DNA of 64,000 nucleotides from Pseudomonas sp. PDM04 (GCF_014851765.1 NZ_JACVAI010000003.1:496001-560000), one strand, 5' to 3'. Shown: positions 24,453-33,966, numbered from the stretch's first letter. Notes: generated by a model from the letters alone, not told the origin. A program made the numbers and translations.

Positions 24453-25649
24453 TTATTTAGGCGTGGTTCGTCCTGCTTTCGCAGGTTTGGTTTGCTTACC
24501 CGTTTCTGGGTCGAATTCGCCCTGATGCTTGCCTTGCCTGTCATACATTTCAACAGCCCCATGTTGGGCGTCCCACTCGAAAATTCGACCTTTCGTATCT
24601 TTCCAGCGCTTGCGCCGTGCGCCGCCACCTTGAACGCTGCTTTTGGATTTATCTTTTACCGCGTCCGGGAAGGCTTTCAGTTCCTTGGGTGCCTGATGGT
24701 ATTTCTGATCGCCCACGCTCAGCACAATGTAAACCGGCTTCACTGATGAACCCACCGGAAACACAAGAATGAAATCCCTGTACTCAGGCGGATAGATCGG
24801 ATCAACGATCATGCTGTCCGCCTGTTGGGTCGGCGGATAAACCCAGATGTGCGGTGCCTGCGGAGCGGCCTCCAGCTTGGGAATGCCCAGGATGTCGGCG
24901 CCATCGACCGCCGGCGTCCAGATCAACTCAATGCCTTCCCCAAGATCCGCGACGTACTGGCTGTCACGCAGTGCGACTTGCACCACATCAACCATCTCCC
25001 AATCGCGGTGGTTGCCGGTGTAGAACCCGTAGCCCTTGAGACTGCCGTCCGCATTTTGCTCGATTTGCAGGCGCATACGGGTGCGAGCCTGCTTGAGGGT
25101 TCGCAGTTGGTCTTCGTTATAGAGCGCGCTGTCGCCGAGGCGGGGTGACCAGAACACCGCCACCAAGCCCGTCAACACGGCCGCCGTCGTAGCGCCGACG
25201 GCGGCGAGGGTGCCCGCGACCGGCGCTGTGAGCGCAGGCGCGCGAAGTGCCAGTTGCCCGACGCCAAGCGAAACCGTGGAACCGCTGATCGTACGTAGTT
25301 TCAGCAGGCCATCGTCGTCCGCTTCGCGAGCGCCAAGCCAGGCGATCTCACCGTAATCCGCGAGGCTGTCGGTAGGCACTCGGCCCGAAGGGTTGGAATA
25401 GTTGATGACCGCGTCGGGCAGCTTGCAGGATTTGGCGAAGACGCAACCTGCATGCACCGTTTTTTGCTCGACCTCGCTGGCCTGACGCCTGCGCATGTAG
25501 TCGTCTTGCCTGGCGAGCATGGCTTCGTAGGCGTTTTGTCGGGTTTCGCGTTCCGCGAGTTCGGAGGGCGTCATGAAACGGTAGGTGACGTGATGGCCGT
25601 CACCGGAAGGAGGATTTCTGACCTTGGGAATGCCCTTTTCGCCAGCCAC
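24453..25649 (-). CDS. S-type-pyocin-domain bacteriocin with E3-type rRNase domain
   Basis: A 398-residue toxin starting with GTG at 25649 (AGGGA upstream). Residues about 1-60 are charged helix; 125-170 are Ala/Gly-rich and hydrophobic (LTAPVAGTLAAVGATTAAVLTGLVAVFW). Residues about 265-320 match the S-type pyocin domain (IWVYPPTQQADSMIVDPIYPPEYRDFILVFP, KPVYIVLS). From residue 341 (GGGARRKRWKD) the end is a colicin E3/cloacin-type ribonuclease: FEWDAQHGAVEMYD supplies Asp360, His363 and Glu367, with the spacing of the E3 catalytic Asp510, His513 and Glu517, and Arg394 could replace Arg545. It should cut 16S rRNA at the A-site. No TonB box or receptor-binding domain is evident, so delivery may differ from classical pyocins. 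Confidence 0.85.
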   Translation of the reverse strand: MAGEKGIPKVRNPPSGDGHHVTYRFMTPSELAERETRQNAYEAMLARQDDYMRRRQASEVEQKTVHAGCVFAKSCKLPDAVINYSNPSGRVPTDSLADYGEIAWLGAREADDDGLLKLRTISGSTVSLGVGQLALRAPALTAPVAGTLAAVGATTAAVLTGLVAVFWSPRLGDSALYNEDQLRTLKQARTRMRLQIEQNADGSLKGYGFYTGNHRDWEMVDVVQVALRDSQYVADLGEGIELIWTPAVDGADILGIPKLEAAPQAPHIWVYPPTQQADSMIVDPIYPPEYRDFILVFPVGSSVKPVYIVLSVGDQKYHQAPKELKAFPDAVKDKSKSSVQGGGARRKRWKDTKGRIFEWDAQHGAVEMYDRQGKHQGEFDPETGKQTKPAKAGRTTPK

Positions 25650-25953
25650 TGATTGTCCCTGTGTGTTCGTCCATCGGCAGCTCTGGAGAAGAGCAGGGCG
25701 ACGTTATCGAACCGGAGAAATTGGGGCAGTAGGAGGCTTCTGGAGTGAAGTGAGGAATTGTCGCTGCTTCACAGGATGGCTACGCAATGTGCGAGCCACC
25801 GGTCTTTCTTGCAAATGTGAGAGCATCGCTACGGCGCCTGACATCGTAGAGAATTTGGTCTCGAAGACTGTTCCAGTTATGGTCAGACACGTCACGCATC
25901 GCGAGCAACTTCAATCAACTGGATGATGACCCTTACCCCAAGGACCGTACCCT
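25650..25953. other. Intergenic region upstream of the bacteriocin gene
   Basis: Contains the divergent starts of the bacteriocin and the avidin-like gene. I looked for a PrtN-type P-box or a LexA palindrome and could not identify either with confidence. There is no supported small gene. Confidence 0.4.
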
Positions 25954-26319
25954 ATGCCAACCCCTCTTTCCCTAGTCAGCGAACGCCTCAAAAACCGCCA
26001 ATTCACCGTAGCCGGCAACACCCACGGAGTCTCCGGCACAGGCACAGTCTTTCATTACCAAGTCGAAGGCGACGCGATTACCAGCACCTACCAAGGCGGC
26101 CGAATCCGCACCGGCCACCAGGTTGGCCGCGTTACCGGCCCCGATACCATCGAGCTGCTTTATCACTGCATCACCACCGAGGGCGAAATCCTGGCCGGCT
26201 GGTCCCGTGGCACGGTGGGTGTCGATGGGGCAGGGCGGACGACGCTGGCGTTTGTGTGGGGATGGTTGTCGGGGGCGGAGGGTGGTGGGGAGTCGAGTTA
26301 TGTTGAGGTGGTGGGGTAG
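25954..26319 (+). CDS. Avidin-like small protein (often misnamed N-acetylglutamate synthase)
   Basis: A 121-residue all-beta protein. The pattern LKNRQFTVAGNTHGVSGTGTVFHYQVEGDAITSTYQGGRIRTGHQVGRVTGPDTIELLYHCITTEGEILAG is that of the small avidin-like-fold family, in which each strand ends in G/D turns. Many homologues carry the name N-acetylglutamate synthase, but they lack a GNAT fold and that name is not supported. Function unknown. The Gly-rich tail (WLSGAEGGGESSYVEV) is normal for the family. Confidence 0.65.
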   Translation: MPTPLSLVSERLKNRQFTVAGNTHGVSGTGTVFHYQVEGDAITSTYQGGRIRTGHQVGRVTGPDTIELLYHCITTEGEILAGWSRGTVGVDGAGRTTLAFVWGWLSGAEGGGESSYVEVVG

Positions 26320-26505
26320 AGCCACGCAGATTGACCTTTGGTACGCATGGGCAGGGTCGTTTCATGTAACTTTCTTCTTTATGCTCATAACATCGCCGAG
26401 GGTTGAAAACCCTCGGACGATACTGAGTGGCCATTACTGCTGTCCAGGATATTTCCTACAGAAAAGAATGACGAGTCTCGCAAGCGATCCTCCAGCCGTA
26501 TTGCC

Positions 26506-27069
26506 CTAGCTCAGTGAATGTTTAGACGCCTGAAAAATCTCCATCACCCTGCGCCGCCAAGGCTTGACCGCTGGCATCCGATATTGAGTGTGATCCATCA
26601 ACAGATAGGGCATATCCCGCAGCCGAATCCATCCTTCACCCTGCCAATGCAGCATGCTCAACGACATCTGCGGCCAATCCAACACACTCAACAACGGCCG
26701 ATCCGGATGACCCGAAGGCTGCGCATCGCGCAAGGCCGGTACCACCTGTTGGGTTAACCATTCACGCAACAATCGATTGCCTGGAACGTAGTGATACACC
26801 AGTAGCGCATACACCCCGGACTCGCTGAGCATCAGCTGCTTTTCAGGTTGCTGGTAATACTCGATCCATAGAACGCGATGCTGATCCTTATCCAATTTGT
26901 GGACCATGCGACCATTGAGATGGACACCCATCAGGCGACCGATGTCACGAGCGCAGAACCATGGTTGGTTTTCGAGGAGTAGGGCGTGAAGAGACAGGTT
27001 GTGGCGAGTAAAAACGGTCGAGCTGGAAGGCTCGGAGATGACTGAGCGTTGCGGGATGGTGGCAGGCAT
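26506..27069 (-). CDS. BRO-N domain protein (phage antirepressor-like)
   Basis: About 187 residues. I prefer the ATG at 27069 since AGAGG then lies 8 bases away; the ATG at 27075 would leave only 2. The BRO-N fold is visible: VFTRHNLSLHALLLENQPWFCARDIGRLMGVHLNGRMVHKLDKDQHRVLWIEY, then LMLSESGVYALLVYHYVPGNRLLREWLTQQVVPAL. Such domains bind DNA in phage antirepressors. The C-terminal part (WPQMSLSMLHWQGEGWIRLRDMPYLLMDH) is not a known antirepressor C-terminal domain that I recognise. No other phage gene is close, so it is an orphan. Confidence 0.75.
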   Translation of the reverse strand: MPATIPQRSVISEPSSSTVFTRHNLSLHALLLENQPWFCARDIGRLMGVHLNGRMVHKLDKDQHRVLWIEYYQQPEKQLMLSESGVYALLVYHYVPGNRLLREWLTQQVVPALRDAQPSGHPDRPLLSVLDWPQMSLSMLHWQGEGWIRLRDMPYLLMDHTQYRMPAVKPWRRRVMEIFQASKHSLS

Positions 27070-27416
27070 ATCCATTACCTCTACGTGCGAAGTTGAAGAG
27101 GGCCAGGCCCGACGTAGAGGATCTAAGAAATCCCAACAAGCGTTTTCTTCAAACAGTGCATACGTGGGCGAATGCCAGCATGCATTGTGTGTGATGAAGA
27201 TAGCTTCTACGTTGGGCGTTTCTTAGGCACCTGCAAGAAGATTAGACCTGCTCGACGTGGTGCTCAATACGGAATGTGCTGCAGTTTTCGTAGGAGATCT
27301 AGCTGCCCCTTGATCACCAGTCGACTTTTTCTTACCCACAAAAAAGCCCTGATCAGATCAGGGCTTTCTATGTTCGATTTGTCGTTCAAGTCGTCAAATC
27401 GCGGCTCACTCAGGAA
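27070..27416. other. Intergenic region between the BRO-N gene and nrdB
   Basis: Apart from the nrdB terminator at 27342-27369 I see no gene or clear site. Base composition is lower in G+C than the neighbours, in keeping with the accessory region to its left. Confidence 0.4.
27342..27369 (-). terminator. Rho-independent terminator of nrdB
   Basis: AAAGCCCTGATC and GATCAGGGCTTT form a long stem. On the minus strand it is followed by a run of T, placing it 48 bases after the nrdB stop. Confidence 0.85.
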
Positions 27417-28664
27417 TCAATCCCAGCTCAACGCCCCACCTGTCTGATACTCAATCACCCGAGTCTCAAAGAAGTTCTTCTCTTTCTTCAAGTCCATGAT
27501 CTCGCTCATCCATGGGAACGGGTTAGTGGTGCCTGGGTACTCTTCTTTCAGGCCGATCTGCGACAGGCGACGGTTGGCGATGAACTTGAGGTAGTCCTCC
27601 ATCATCGCCGCGTTCATGCCCAGCACGCCGCGAGGCATGGTGTCGCGGGCGTATTCGATTTCCAGTTGGGTGCCTTGCAGGATCATCTGCGAGGCTTCTT
27701 CCTTCATTTCGGCATCCCACAGGTGCGGGTTTTCGATTTTGATCTGGTTGATCACGTCGATGCCGAAGTTCAGGTGCATGGATTCGTCGCGCAGGATGTA
27801 CTGGAACTGCTCGGCGACGCCGGTCATTTTGTTGCGGCGGCCCATGGAGAGGATCTGGGTGAAGCCGCAATAGAAGAAGATGCCTTCCAGTACGCAGTAG
27901 TAGGCGATCAGGTTGCGCAACAGCTCTTTGTCGGTTTCGACGGTGCCGGTTTCGAACTTCGGATCGGAGATGGAGCGGGTGTACTTGAGGCCCCAGGTGG
28001 CTTTTTTCGCGACCGATGGGATCTCGTGGTACATGTTGAAGATTTCACCTTCGTCCATGGCCAGCGATTCGATGCAGTACTGGTAGGCGTGGGTGTGGAT
28101 TGCTTCCTCGAATGCCTGGCGCAGGATGTACTGGCGGCATTCCGGGTTGGTGATCAGGCGGTAGACGGCCAGCACCAGGTTGTTGGCGACCAGGGAGTCG
28201 GCGGTGGAGAAGAAGCCGAGGTTGCGCATGACGATGCGGCGTTCGTCGTCGGTCAGGCCTTCCGGGTTTTTCCAGAGGGCGATGTCGGCGGTCATGTTGA
28301 CTTCTTGCGGCATCCAGTGGTTTGCGCAGCCGTCCAGGTATTTCTGCCAGGCCCAGTCGTACTTGAAGGGCACGAGCTGGTTGAGGTCGGCGCGGCAGTT
28401 GATCATGGCTTTTTCGTCGACGGCGACGCGTGCGGAGGCGCCTTCGAGTTCGGCCAGGCCTTCGGCGATGTCGAGGTTGTCCAGGGCGGTCTTGGCACGG
28501 ACCACGGCAGGCGAGTCAGTGGCCGTTACGGCGCGGGCTTCCAGGGCGGCGGCACCGCCGGCGCTGTCGAGACGGTCCATATTGGCTTCGGTGGGGTGGC
28601 CGGCGTTAGCGCTCTTTGCCACGACTTCCGTGTCTTCTTTGTCGAATTCGTCCCAGCTCAGCAT
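27417..28664 (-). CDS. nrdB: Ribonucleoside-diphosphate reductase, beta subunit (class Ia)
   Basis: A 415-residue subunit that houses the di-iron/tyrosyl radical cofactor for making deoxyribonucleotides. Iron-ligand motifs are [16 protein letters not shown] and [13 protein letters not shown], each with the Glu...His pair. [12 protein letters not shown] and [21 protein letters not shown] line the radical site. The C-terminal tail ([11 protein letters not shown]) is the peptide that docks to NrdA. The first about 85 residues are an extra acidic/alanine-rich extension. AGGAG precedes the start. The alpha subunit gene is not next to it; the upstream side carries 520 bases of non-coding DNA and then unrelated genes. 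Confidence 0.95.
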   Translation of the reverse strand: MLSWDEFDKEDTEVVAKSANAGHPTEANMDRLDSAGGAAALEARAVTATDSPAVVRAKTALDNLDIAEGLAELEGASARVAVDEKAMINCRADLNQLVPFKYDWAWQKYLDGCANHWMPQEVNMTADIALWKNPEGLTDDERRIVMRNLGFFSTADSLVANNLVLAVYRLITNPECRQYILRQAFEEAIHTHAYQYCIESLAMDEGEIFNMYHEIPSVAKKATWGLKYTRSISDPKFETGTVETDKELLRNLIAYYCVLEGIFFYCGFTQILSMGRRNKMTGVAEQFQYILRDESMHLNFGIDVINQIKIENPHLWDAEMKEEASQMILQGTQLEIEYARDTMPRGVLGMNAAMMEDYLKFIANRRLSQIGLKEEYPGTTNPFPWMSEIMDLKKEKNFFETRVIEYQTGGALSWD

Positions 28665-29182
28665 GACGTGTCGTCTCCTGCGTGAGGGCCAGAGTGCCCG
28701 TGTGAAATTGGATGGTCTGTTTTTTCACACGGCCTTGTTGGCCGCGTTGATAGCGTTTTTTGCAGCGGTACACGCAGGCAAATAAACATGAATTAGTACC
28801 GGGTTCCGAGAGCCACTGACGGGCGCAGAAATCGTTGAGGACTTCGGCGTGGGCTTCAGACTGGCAGTCCTCCCTGTAAGGGAATATTGCAGGCCGGGTT
28901 TAGGCGGCATTATAGGGAAATTTTTGCGGCCGTGGTGGGGCGAATCCGCGCACGAAGCGCTCGAGCAGGAGGGTTTTTCGGTCGGAGCGAGGGTTTACAG
29001 GGCTTTGGCCGCAGATGGCGGGCGCAGATTTTTTTTGATTAATTTTTCCGGTCGGTTTTTTTTGTTCAAAAAATAGGCAAAAAACCGGTTTTTTACTACA
29101 TCTTGTGTTTTGAATCGGTTTTTGGCCGGCCTGGACACAACTAAGCCCGACCGAAGTCGGGCTGTGAAATCATGCCGGACGA
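28665..29182. other. nrdB leader/promoter region with T-rich tracts and a terminator hairpin
   Basis: About 520 bases without a gene. The part at 29024-29095 is unusually T-rich on the plus strand. ACTACATCTTGTGT at 29095-29108 distantly resembles a NrdR box, but I found no second box at the expected spacing. AGCCCGAC-CGAA-GTCGGGCT at 29144-29163 is a strong hairpin (UUCG loop on the minus strand) that probably ends the repeat-protein transcript. Confidence 0.5.
29144..29163 (-). terminator. Terminator-like hairpin after the repeat-protein gene
   Basis: An 8-bp perfect stem closing a TTCG tetraloop on the minus strand, 20 bases after the stop. The T-tract that follows is weak. Confidence 0.55.
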
Positions 29183-29617
29183 TCAGCTAAGGCGAGCGGC
29201 GCCCACATGATCCGAACCATCGGCAGCCAGCTTGGAAGCACCAACGTGATCAGCACCATCGGCAGCCAGCTTGGACGCGCCAACGTGATCAGCGCCATCG
29301 GCAGCCAGCTTGGAAGTACCAACGTGATCAGCGCCATCGGCAGCCAGCTTGGACGCGCCAACGTGGTCAGCGCCATCGGCAGCCAGTTTGGACGCACCGA
29401 CGTGATCAGCGCCATCGGCAGCCAGCTTGGACGCGCCAACGTGGTCAGCGCCATCGGCAGCCAGTTTGGACGCACCGACGTGGTCGGCACCATCGGCGGC
29501 GAAGGAGGCCGATGCGGTGGAGAAGGCAGCCGAACCCGTGCGGTCGTAACCGTCAGCGGCGAAGGTGTTGGCGGCCAGTACGGAAAGGGTCAGGGCGATA
29601 ATCAGTTGAGTTTTCAT
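29183..29617 (-). CDS. Exported protein of eight 13-residue repeats
   Basis: A 144-residue protein with a signal peptide (MKTQLIIALTLSVLAANTFA). Residues 40-143 are eight near-identical units AADGADHVGASKL, preceded by a degenerate unit AADGYDRTGSAAF. Homologues in Pseudomonas are often labelled phage infection protein; this name comes from memory and has no basis in the sequence. The unit has Asp, His and Gly in fixed places (DGADHVG), so metal or polysaccharide binding is conceivable. The 39-base DNA repeats are so alike that copy number should vary between strains. Confidence 0.75.
   Translation of the reverse strand: MKTQLIIALTLSVLAANTFAADGYDRTGSAAFSTASASFAADGADHVGASKLAADGADHVGASKLAADGADHVGASKLAADGADHVGASKLAADGADHVGTSKLAADGADHVGASKLAADGADHVGASKLAADGSDHVGAARLS
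29189..29500. repeat. Tandem array of eight 39-bp coding repeats
   Basis: Eight units of 39 bases with only scattered substitutions, in frame within the gene at 29183-29617. The last unit is the most diverged. Confidence 0.9.
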
Positions 29618-29806
29618 GGTGGTTGCTCCAGTTCGCAGTCGTTGTATGTCTTGGTGTGGAATTCATACTACGCCGACTAATTTGATTAAAAAGCGCAAAT
29701 AAATGCTTAAATCAATCGTATAATTCGATCTATACGGTTCGGCGCTTCATCGGCCTGGACATCGAGGCGAATGGGTCGAACCGTTTAGAAAGAAGAGGGG
29801 CGGTGA

Positions 29807-30070
29807 TCAGCCGTTGGAGCAGCCGTTGCCCATGACGCTGTAGCGCAGGATATGGCGTTGGCCTTTGGAGTCGTCGTATTCCATTTTCATGGGAACCACT
29901 TCGCAGACATTGGGCACTTCACTCATCGATACAACTTTGGCGATGTCCAGGTGTGTGGAGTAAGTGTATTCCTCGATAACCGGTTGTTGCTGTGCGACAT
30001 CAGTCGGGACCTCGTCTGCCATGGCGGTTGCGCACAGGCTGGAGAGGGCCAGAACTAATAAAGCTTTCAT
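29807..30070 (-). CDS. DUF2790 family exported protein
   Basis: An 87-residue protein with a signal peptide (MKALLVLALSSLCATAMA). I chose the ATG at 30070; the frame runs further up without a ribosome binding site. The mature part EEYTYSTHLDIAKVVSMSEVPNVCEVVPMKMEYDDSKGQRHILRYSVMGNGC fits DUF2790, a Pseudomonas family of small periplasmic proteins of unknown function. The two cysteines may pair. It stands alone. Confidence 0.85.
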   Translation of the reverse strand: MKALLVLALSSLCATAMADEVPTDVAQQQPVIEEYTYSTHLDIAKVVSMSEVPNVCEVVPMKMEYDDSKGQRHILRYSVMGNGCSNG

Positions 30071-30545
30071 TTCGTTTTTACCTTTTAGAGGTCGAGTGGG
30101 GTCACGCAACCTTTTTGGGGTTGCGTGTGGAACTTGATTACCGGAGTTTTGATTAACGGCCTTCGTGGGGGCTGCAACTGTGTTAATCAGGTTTGCCTTG
30201 TTGGCGGAGCGAATTCTAGGCGTGGGGTGGGGATTCATATAGGCCGGGTTTTGATAAACACCTTTGGCAGATTTTGTAACAATCGCTGACCCGGGTGCTT
30301 TGGGTGCTCTGATTTTTTGTGGTAGCGGGCTTGCTCGCGATAGCGGTTTATCTGTGAATGCTTCGGTGACTGACAGACCGCAATCGCGAGCAGGTTCGCT
30401 CCCACAGGGGGAGGGCGGAGATGGTCAGAAGCTTGTCACGACGTTTTGTAGGGGATTGTTACTACCATCGTCGAATGGTTCTATGGTGCTGGCCCGGCTA
30501 AAACTGGTGCCATACAAAAACAACTATTCCACCGAGGTAAGAAAG
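30071..30545. other. Intergenic region upstream of acs
   Basis: 475 bases between the divergent DUF2790 and acs genes. It contains the REPIN at 30318-30406. The rest holds the promoters for both genes; I could not place a sigma-54 site or another operator with confidence. Confidence 0.5.
30318..30406. repeat. REPIN
   Basis: GTGGTAGCGGGCTTGCTCGCGA and the inverse of GGGAGCGAACCTGCTCGCGA flank a spacer of about 45 bases. The left arm differs from consensus at several sites. Confidence 0.8.
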
Positions 30546-32501
30546 ATGAGTGCGGCTTCTCTGTATCCCGTTCGTCCCGAGGTTGCGGCCAACACGCTGA
30601 CCGACGAGGCAACCTACAAAGCCATGTACCAGCAGTCGGTCGTCAACCCTGACGGTTTCTGGCGCGAGCAAGCCAAGCGCCTCGACTGGATCAAGCCTTT
30701 CACCACGGTGAAACAGACGTCGTTCGACGATCACCATGTCGACATCAAGTGGTTCGCCGACGGCACCCTGAACGTTTCCTACAACTGCCTCGACCGCCAT
30801 CTGGCCGAGCGCGGCGACCAAGTCGCGATCATCTGGGAAGGCGACGATCCTTCCGAAAGCCGCAACATTACCTACCGCGAACTGCACGAGCAGGTCTGCA
30901 AGCTCGCCAACGCCCTGCGTGGCCAGGACGTGCACCGTGGCGACGTGGTCACGATCTACATGCCGATGATCCCCGAGGCCGTGGTCGCCATGCTGGCCTG
31001 CGCCCGCATCGGTGCGATTCACTCGGTGGTCTTCGGTGGTTTCTCGCCGGAAGCCCTGGCCGGCCGCATCATCGACTGCAAGTCGAAAGTGGTGATCACC
31101 GCCGACGAAGGCATCCGCGCCGGCAAGAAGGTGTCGCTCAAGGCCAACGTCGACGATGCCCTGACCAACCCGGAAACCAGCAGCATCCAGAAGGTCATCG
31201 TGTGCAAGCGCACCGGTGGCGACATCAAGTGGAACCAGCACCGCGACATCTGGTACGAAGACCTGATGAAAGTGGCGGGCACCGTGTGCGCGCCAAAAGA
31301 GATGGGCGCCGAAGAAGCGCTGTTCATCCTTTACACTTCCGGTTCCACCGGCAAGCCCAAGGGCGTGCAGCACACCACCGCCGGTTACCTGCTGTACGCG
31401 GCCATGACCCATGAGCGCGTGTTCGACTACCGCCCGGGCGAAATCTACTGGTGCACCGCCGACGTCGGCTGGGTCACCGGTCACTCCTACATTGTCTACG
31501 GGCCGCTGGCCAACGGCGCGACCACGCTGCTGTTCGAAGGCGTGCCGAACTACCCGGACATCACCCGGGTGGCGAAGATCGTCGACAAGCACAAGGTCAA
31601 CATCCTCTACACCGCACCGACCGCGATCCGCGCCATGATGGCGTCCGGCACCGCAGCGGTCGAAGGGGCGGACGGCAGCAGCCTGCGCCTGTTGGGTTCG
31701 GTCGGCGAGCCGATCAACCCTGAAGCCTGGGACTGGTACTACAAGAATGTCGGCAAGTCCCGTTGCCCGATCGTCGACACCTGGTGGCAGACCGAAACCG
31801 GCGGCAACATGATGAGCCCGCTGCCAGGCGCTCATGCCCTCAAGCCGGGTTCGGCGGCGCGCCCGTTCTTCGGTGTGGTGCCGGCGCTGGTCGACAACCT
31901 GGGCAACATCATCGAAGGCGAGGCCGAGGGCAACCTGGTGATTCTCGATTCGTGGCCAGGCCAGGCGCGTACGCTGTACGGCGACCATGACCGCTTCGTC
32001 GACACTTACTTCAAGACCTTCCGTGGCATGTACTTCACCGGTGACGGTGCGCGTCGCGATGCCGACGGTTACTACTGGATTACCGGGCGTGTGGATGACG
32101 TGCTCAACGTGTCCGGCCACCGCATGGGCACCGCCGAGATCGAGAGCGCGATGGTGGCGCACCCGAAAGTCGCCGAGGCCGCCGTGGTCGGTGTGCCGCA
32201 CGACATCAAGGGCCAGGGCATCTATGTCTACGTCACCCTCAATGGCGGCGAAGAGCCGAGCGAGCAATTGCGCGTCGAGCTGAAGAACTGGGTGCGCAAG
32301 GAGATCGGCCCGATTGCTTCACCGGACGTGATCCAGTGGGCGCCGGGGCTGCCGAAGACCCGTTCGGGCAAGATCATGCGCCGGATTCTGCGCAAGATTG
32401 CCACGGCCGAGTACGATGGCTTGGGCGATATCTCGACCCTGGCCGATCCGAGCGTGGTTGCGCATCTGATTGATACGCACAAGACGATGAATGTGGCGTA
32501 A
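30546..32501 (+). CDS. acs: Acetyl-CoA synthetase
   Basis: Activates acetate with ATP and CoA to acetyl-CoA. 651 residues from the ATG at 30546, the usual length; the open frame back to 30264 covers a REPIN and is not coding. Motifs: ATP loop [14 protein letters not shown] (from residue 263), WWQTETGG, the [18 protein letters not shown] hinge, and catalytic Lys609 in TRSGKIMRR, the lysine acetylated for control in Salmonella Acs. It stands alone with its own terminator; the next operon is the arginine uptake cluster, as in P. aeruginosa. Confidence 0.97.
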   Translation: MSAASLYPVRPEVAANTLTDEATYKAMYQQSVVNPDGFWREQAKRLDWIKPFTTVKQTSFDDHHVDIKWFADGTLNVSYNCLDRHLAERGDQVAIIWEGDDPSESRNITYRELHEQVCKLANALRGQDVHRGDVVTIYMPMIPEAVVAMLACARIGAIHSVVFGGFSPEALAGRIIDCKSKVVITADEGIRAGKKVSLKANVDDALTNPETSSIQKVIVCKRTGGDIKWNQHRDIWYEDLMKVAGTVCAPKEMGAEEALFILYTSGSTGKPKGVQHTTAGYLLYAAMTHERVFDYRPGEIYWCTADVGWVTGHSYIVYGPLANGATTLLFEGVPNYPDITRVAKIVDKHKVNILYTAPTAIRAMMASGTAAVEGADGSSLRLLGSVGEPINPEAWDWYYKNVGKSRCPIVDTWWQTETGGNMMSPLPGAHALKPGSAARPFFGVVPALVDNLGNIIEGEAEGNLVILDSWPGQARTLYGDHDRFVDTYFKTFRGMYFTGDGARRDADGYYWITGRVDDVLNVSGHRMGTAEIESAMVAHPKVAEAAVVGVPHDIKGQGIYVYVTLNGGEEPSEQLRVELKNWVRKEIGPIASPDVIQWAPGLPKTRSGKIMRRILRKIATAEYDGLGDISTLADPSVVAHLIDTHKTMNVA

Positions 32502-32524
32502 GCGCCGGTTCTGAGTCAGTGAAA

Positions 32525-32558
32525 AGCCCTGTCCGGTGCTGCCGGACAGGGTTTTTTT
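32525..32558 (+). terminator. Terminator of acs
   Basis: CCCTGTCCGG and CCGGACAGGG with a short loop, followed by a run of T, 24 bases after the acs stop. Confidence 0.9.
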
Positions 32559-32590
32559 GTCTGGAGGTTTTCTGTTGGCTGGGTGGGCCT

Positions 32591-32656
32591 CATCGCGAGC
32601 GGGCTCGCTCCGACCATGGACGCCGCCATTCTGTGGGAGCGAGCCTGCTCGCGATG
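32591..32656. repeat. REPIN
   Basis: ATCGCGAGCGGGCTCGCTCC and, 24 bases further, GTGGGAGCGAGCCTGCTCGCGAT in inverted orientation, with short spacer. Confidence 0.8.
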
Positions 32657-32986
32657 GCGGTCGCCCAAACACCCCATGACCCCCGGCCAATAATTATCGA
32701 CATCCCCTGTCATCCAATTCCCACTGTTACCCGTCACTCTTCAAGTAACTGAATGTGTAACCACCCGCACCGACCCGGGGCATCCAGAAACGTCCATGCC
32801 CCAATCAGGGCCACAAAATCCGCTGAAAAAAATAACACCCCACGCTGTGCTTGCCGGATTAGAAGGCTTTGCCAATAATAGGCCCGCAATTTGCAGCATA
32901 GATCGGTTCACTGTCTTTTGCTCTTGCATGAATTTGCAGGGCTGTCAACGTGTCCGGGCGGCTTTCTCGTGGCATCTGTAACTAGT

Positions 32987-33002
32987 TGTCGCATTGAAGA
33001 AA
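32987..33002 (+). promoter_or_regulatory. Candidate ArgR half-site upstream of aotJ
   Basis: TGTCGC, eight bases, AA: an exact match to the P. aeruginosa ArgR half-site pattern, 170 bases before the aotJ start. ArgR controls the aot-argR operon in P. aeruginosa. Confidence 0.55.
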
Positions 33003-33171
33003 TATCGACCTCGGGCCTGTCGTTAGAATGCCGATCACTCGCTCGTCGTTGCCCGTGTTGAAAATCCCGCGGGCTTCCTAGGACGTAGCAACACATTTCC
33101 GGTCCCACTCATTCGCATATTGGGCTGTCGCTCACTCTGCCGTTTTAGCCCTTTACCGATGGAGTCCCAAG

Positions 33172-33945
33172 ATGAAGAAACTCGTGCTGCTTGGCGCCCT
33201 GGCACTGTCCGTGCTGTCCCTGCCCACCTTCGCCGATGACAAGCCTGTGAAAATCGGTATCGAAGCGGCCTACCCTCCGTTCGCCTCGAAAGCGCCGGAC
33301 GGCAGCATCGTCGGTTTCGACTACGACATCGGCAACGCCCTGTGCGAAGAGATGAAGGTCAAGTGCGTGTGGGTCGAGCAAGAGTTCGACGGCCTGATCC
33401 CGGCGCTTAAAGTGCGCAAGATCGACGCGATCCTGTCGTCGATGTCGATCACCGAAGATCGCAAGAAGTCCGTGGACTTCACCAACAAGTACTACAACAC
33501 CCCGGCTCGCCTGGTCATGAAGGAAGGCACCCAGGTCAGCGACGGCCTGACCGAGCTCAAGGGCAAGAACATCGGCGTGCAGCGTGGTTCGATCCACGAG
33601 CGTTTCGCCCGCGAAGTCCTGGCCCCGCTGGGTGCCGAGATCAAGCCTTACGGCTCGCAGAACGAAATCTACCTGGACGTGACGGCCGGTCGCCTCGACG
33701 GCACCGTGGCAGACGCTACGCTGCTTAATGACGGTTTCCTGAAAACCGACGCCGGCAAGGGCTTCGCGTTCGTTGGCCCGGCCTTCACCGACGTCAAGTA
33801 CTTCGGCGACGGCGTGGGTATCGCGGTGCGCAAGGGTGATGCGCTCAAGGACAAGATCAACAGCGCCATCGTGGCCATCCGTGAAAACGGCAAATACAAG
33901 CAAATCCAGGACAAGTACTTCGCCTTCGATATCTACGGCAAGTAA
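33172..33945 (+). CDS. aotJ: Arginine/ornithine ABC transporter binding protein
   Basis: A 257-residue periplasmic protein with a signal peptide ([20 protein letters not shown]). The LAO/ArtJ-type fold is clear: [36 protein letters not shown], then [27 protein letters not shown] with the ligand-clamping Ser-Ser-x-Ser and Arg, and [17 protein letters not shown]. It captures arginine and ornithine for the AotQMP complex. It is first in the aotJQMOP-argR cluster. A strong hairpin follows it, so it is likely made in excess over the membrane components. Confidence 0.93.
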   Translation: MKKLVLLGALALSVLSLPTFADDKPVKIGIEAAYPPFASKAPDGSIVGFDYDIGNALCEEMKVKCVWVEQEFDGLIPALKVRKIDAILSSMSITEDRKKSVDFTNKYYNTPARLVMKEGTQVSDGLTELKGKNIGVQRGSIHERFAREVLAPLGAEIKPYGSQNEIYLDVTAGRLDGTVADATLLNDGFLKTDAGKGFAFVGPAFTDVKYFGDGVGIAVRKGDALKDKINSAIVAIRENGKYKQIQDKYFAFDIYGK

Positions 33946-33966
33946 CACGTCCCGGCGACAAGTCCG

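Larger units (their letters stand above)
32502..33171. other. Intergenic region with the aot operon promoter
   Basis: 670 bases holding the acs terminator, a REPIN, and the aotJ promoter area. A match to the Pseudomonas ArgR half-site TGTCGC-n8-AA lies at 32987-33002 with a weaker TGTCGT copy at 33018. I see no gene here. Confidence 0.5.

Noticed and set aside
25650..25953. PrtN P-box or LexA box for the bacteriocin
   Set aside because: I searched both strands by eye and saw no convincing match.
29095..29108. NrdR box upstream of nrdB
   Set aside because: ACTACATCTTGTGT only loosely fits the consensus and no second box was found at the usual spacing, so I do not list it as a site.
29189..29500. 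Possible CRISPR array
   Set aside because: The 39-base units abut each other with no unique spacers and are in frame inside a coding gene; they are tandem coding repeats.
29207..29680. Plus-strand repeat protein (IGSQLGxxNVIS units) opposite the 13-residue repeat gene
   Set aside because: A 39-base repeat leaves all frames open. The minus-strand product has a proper signal peptide and start, the plus-strand one does not.
30498..32267. Long antisense open frame (589 codons) within acs
   Set aside because: It mirrors the codon pattern of acs on the other strand, is His/Asp/Val-rich without a domain, and has no ribosome binding site; a typical shadow in high-G+C DNA.
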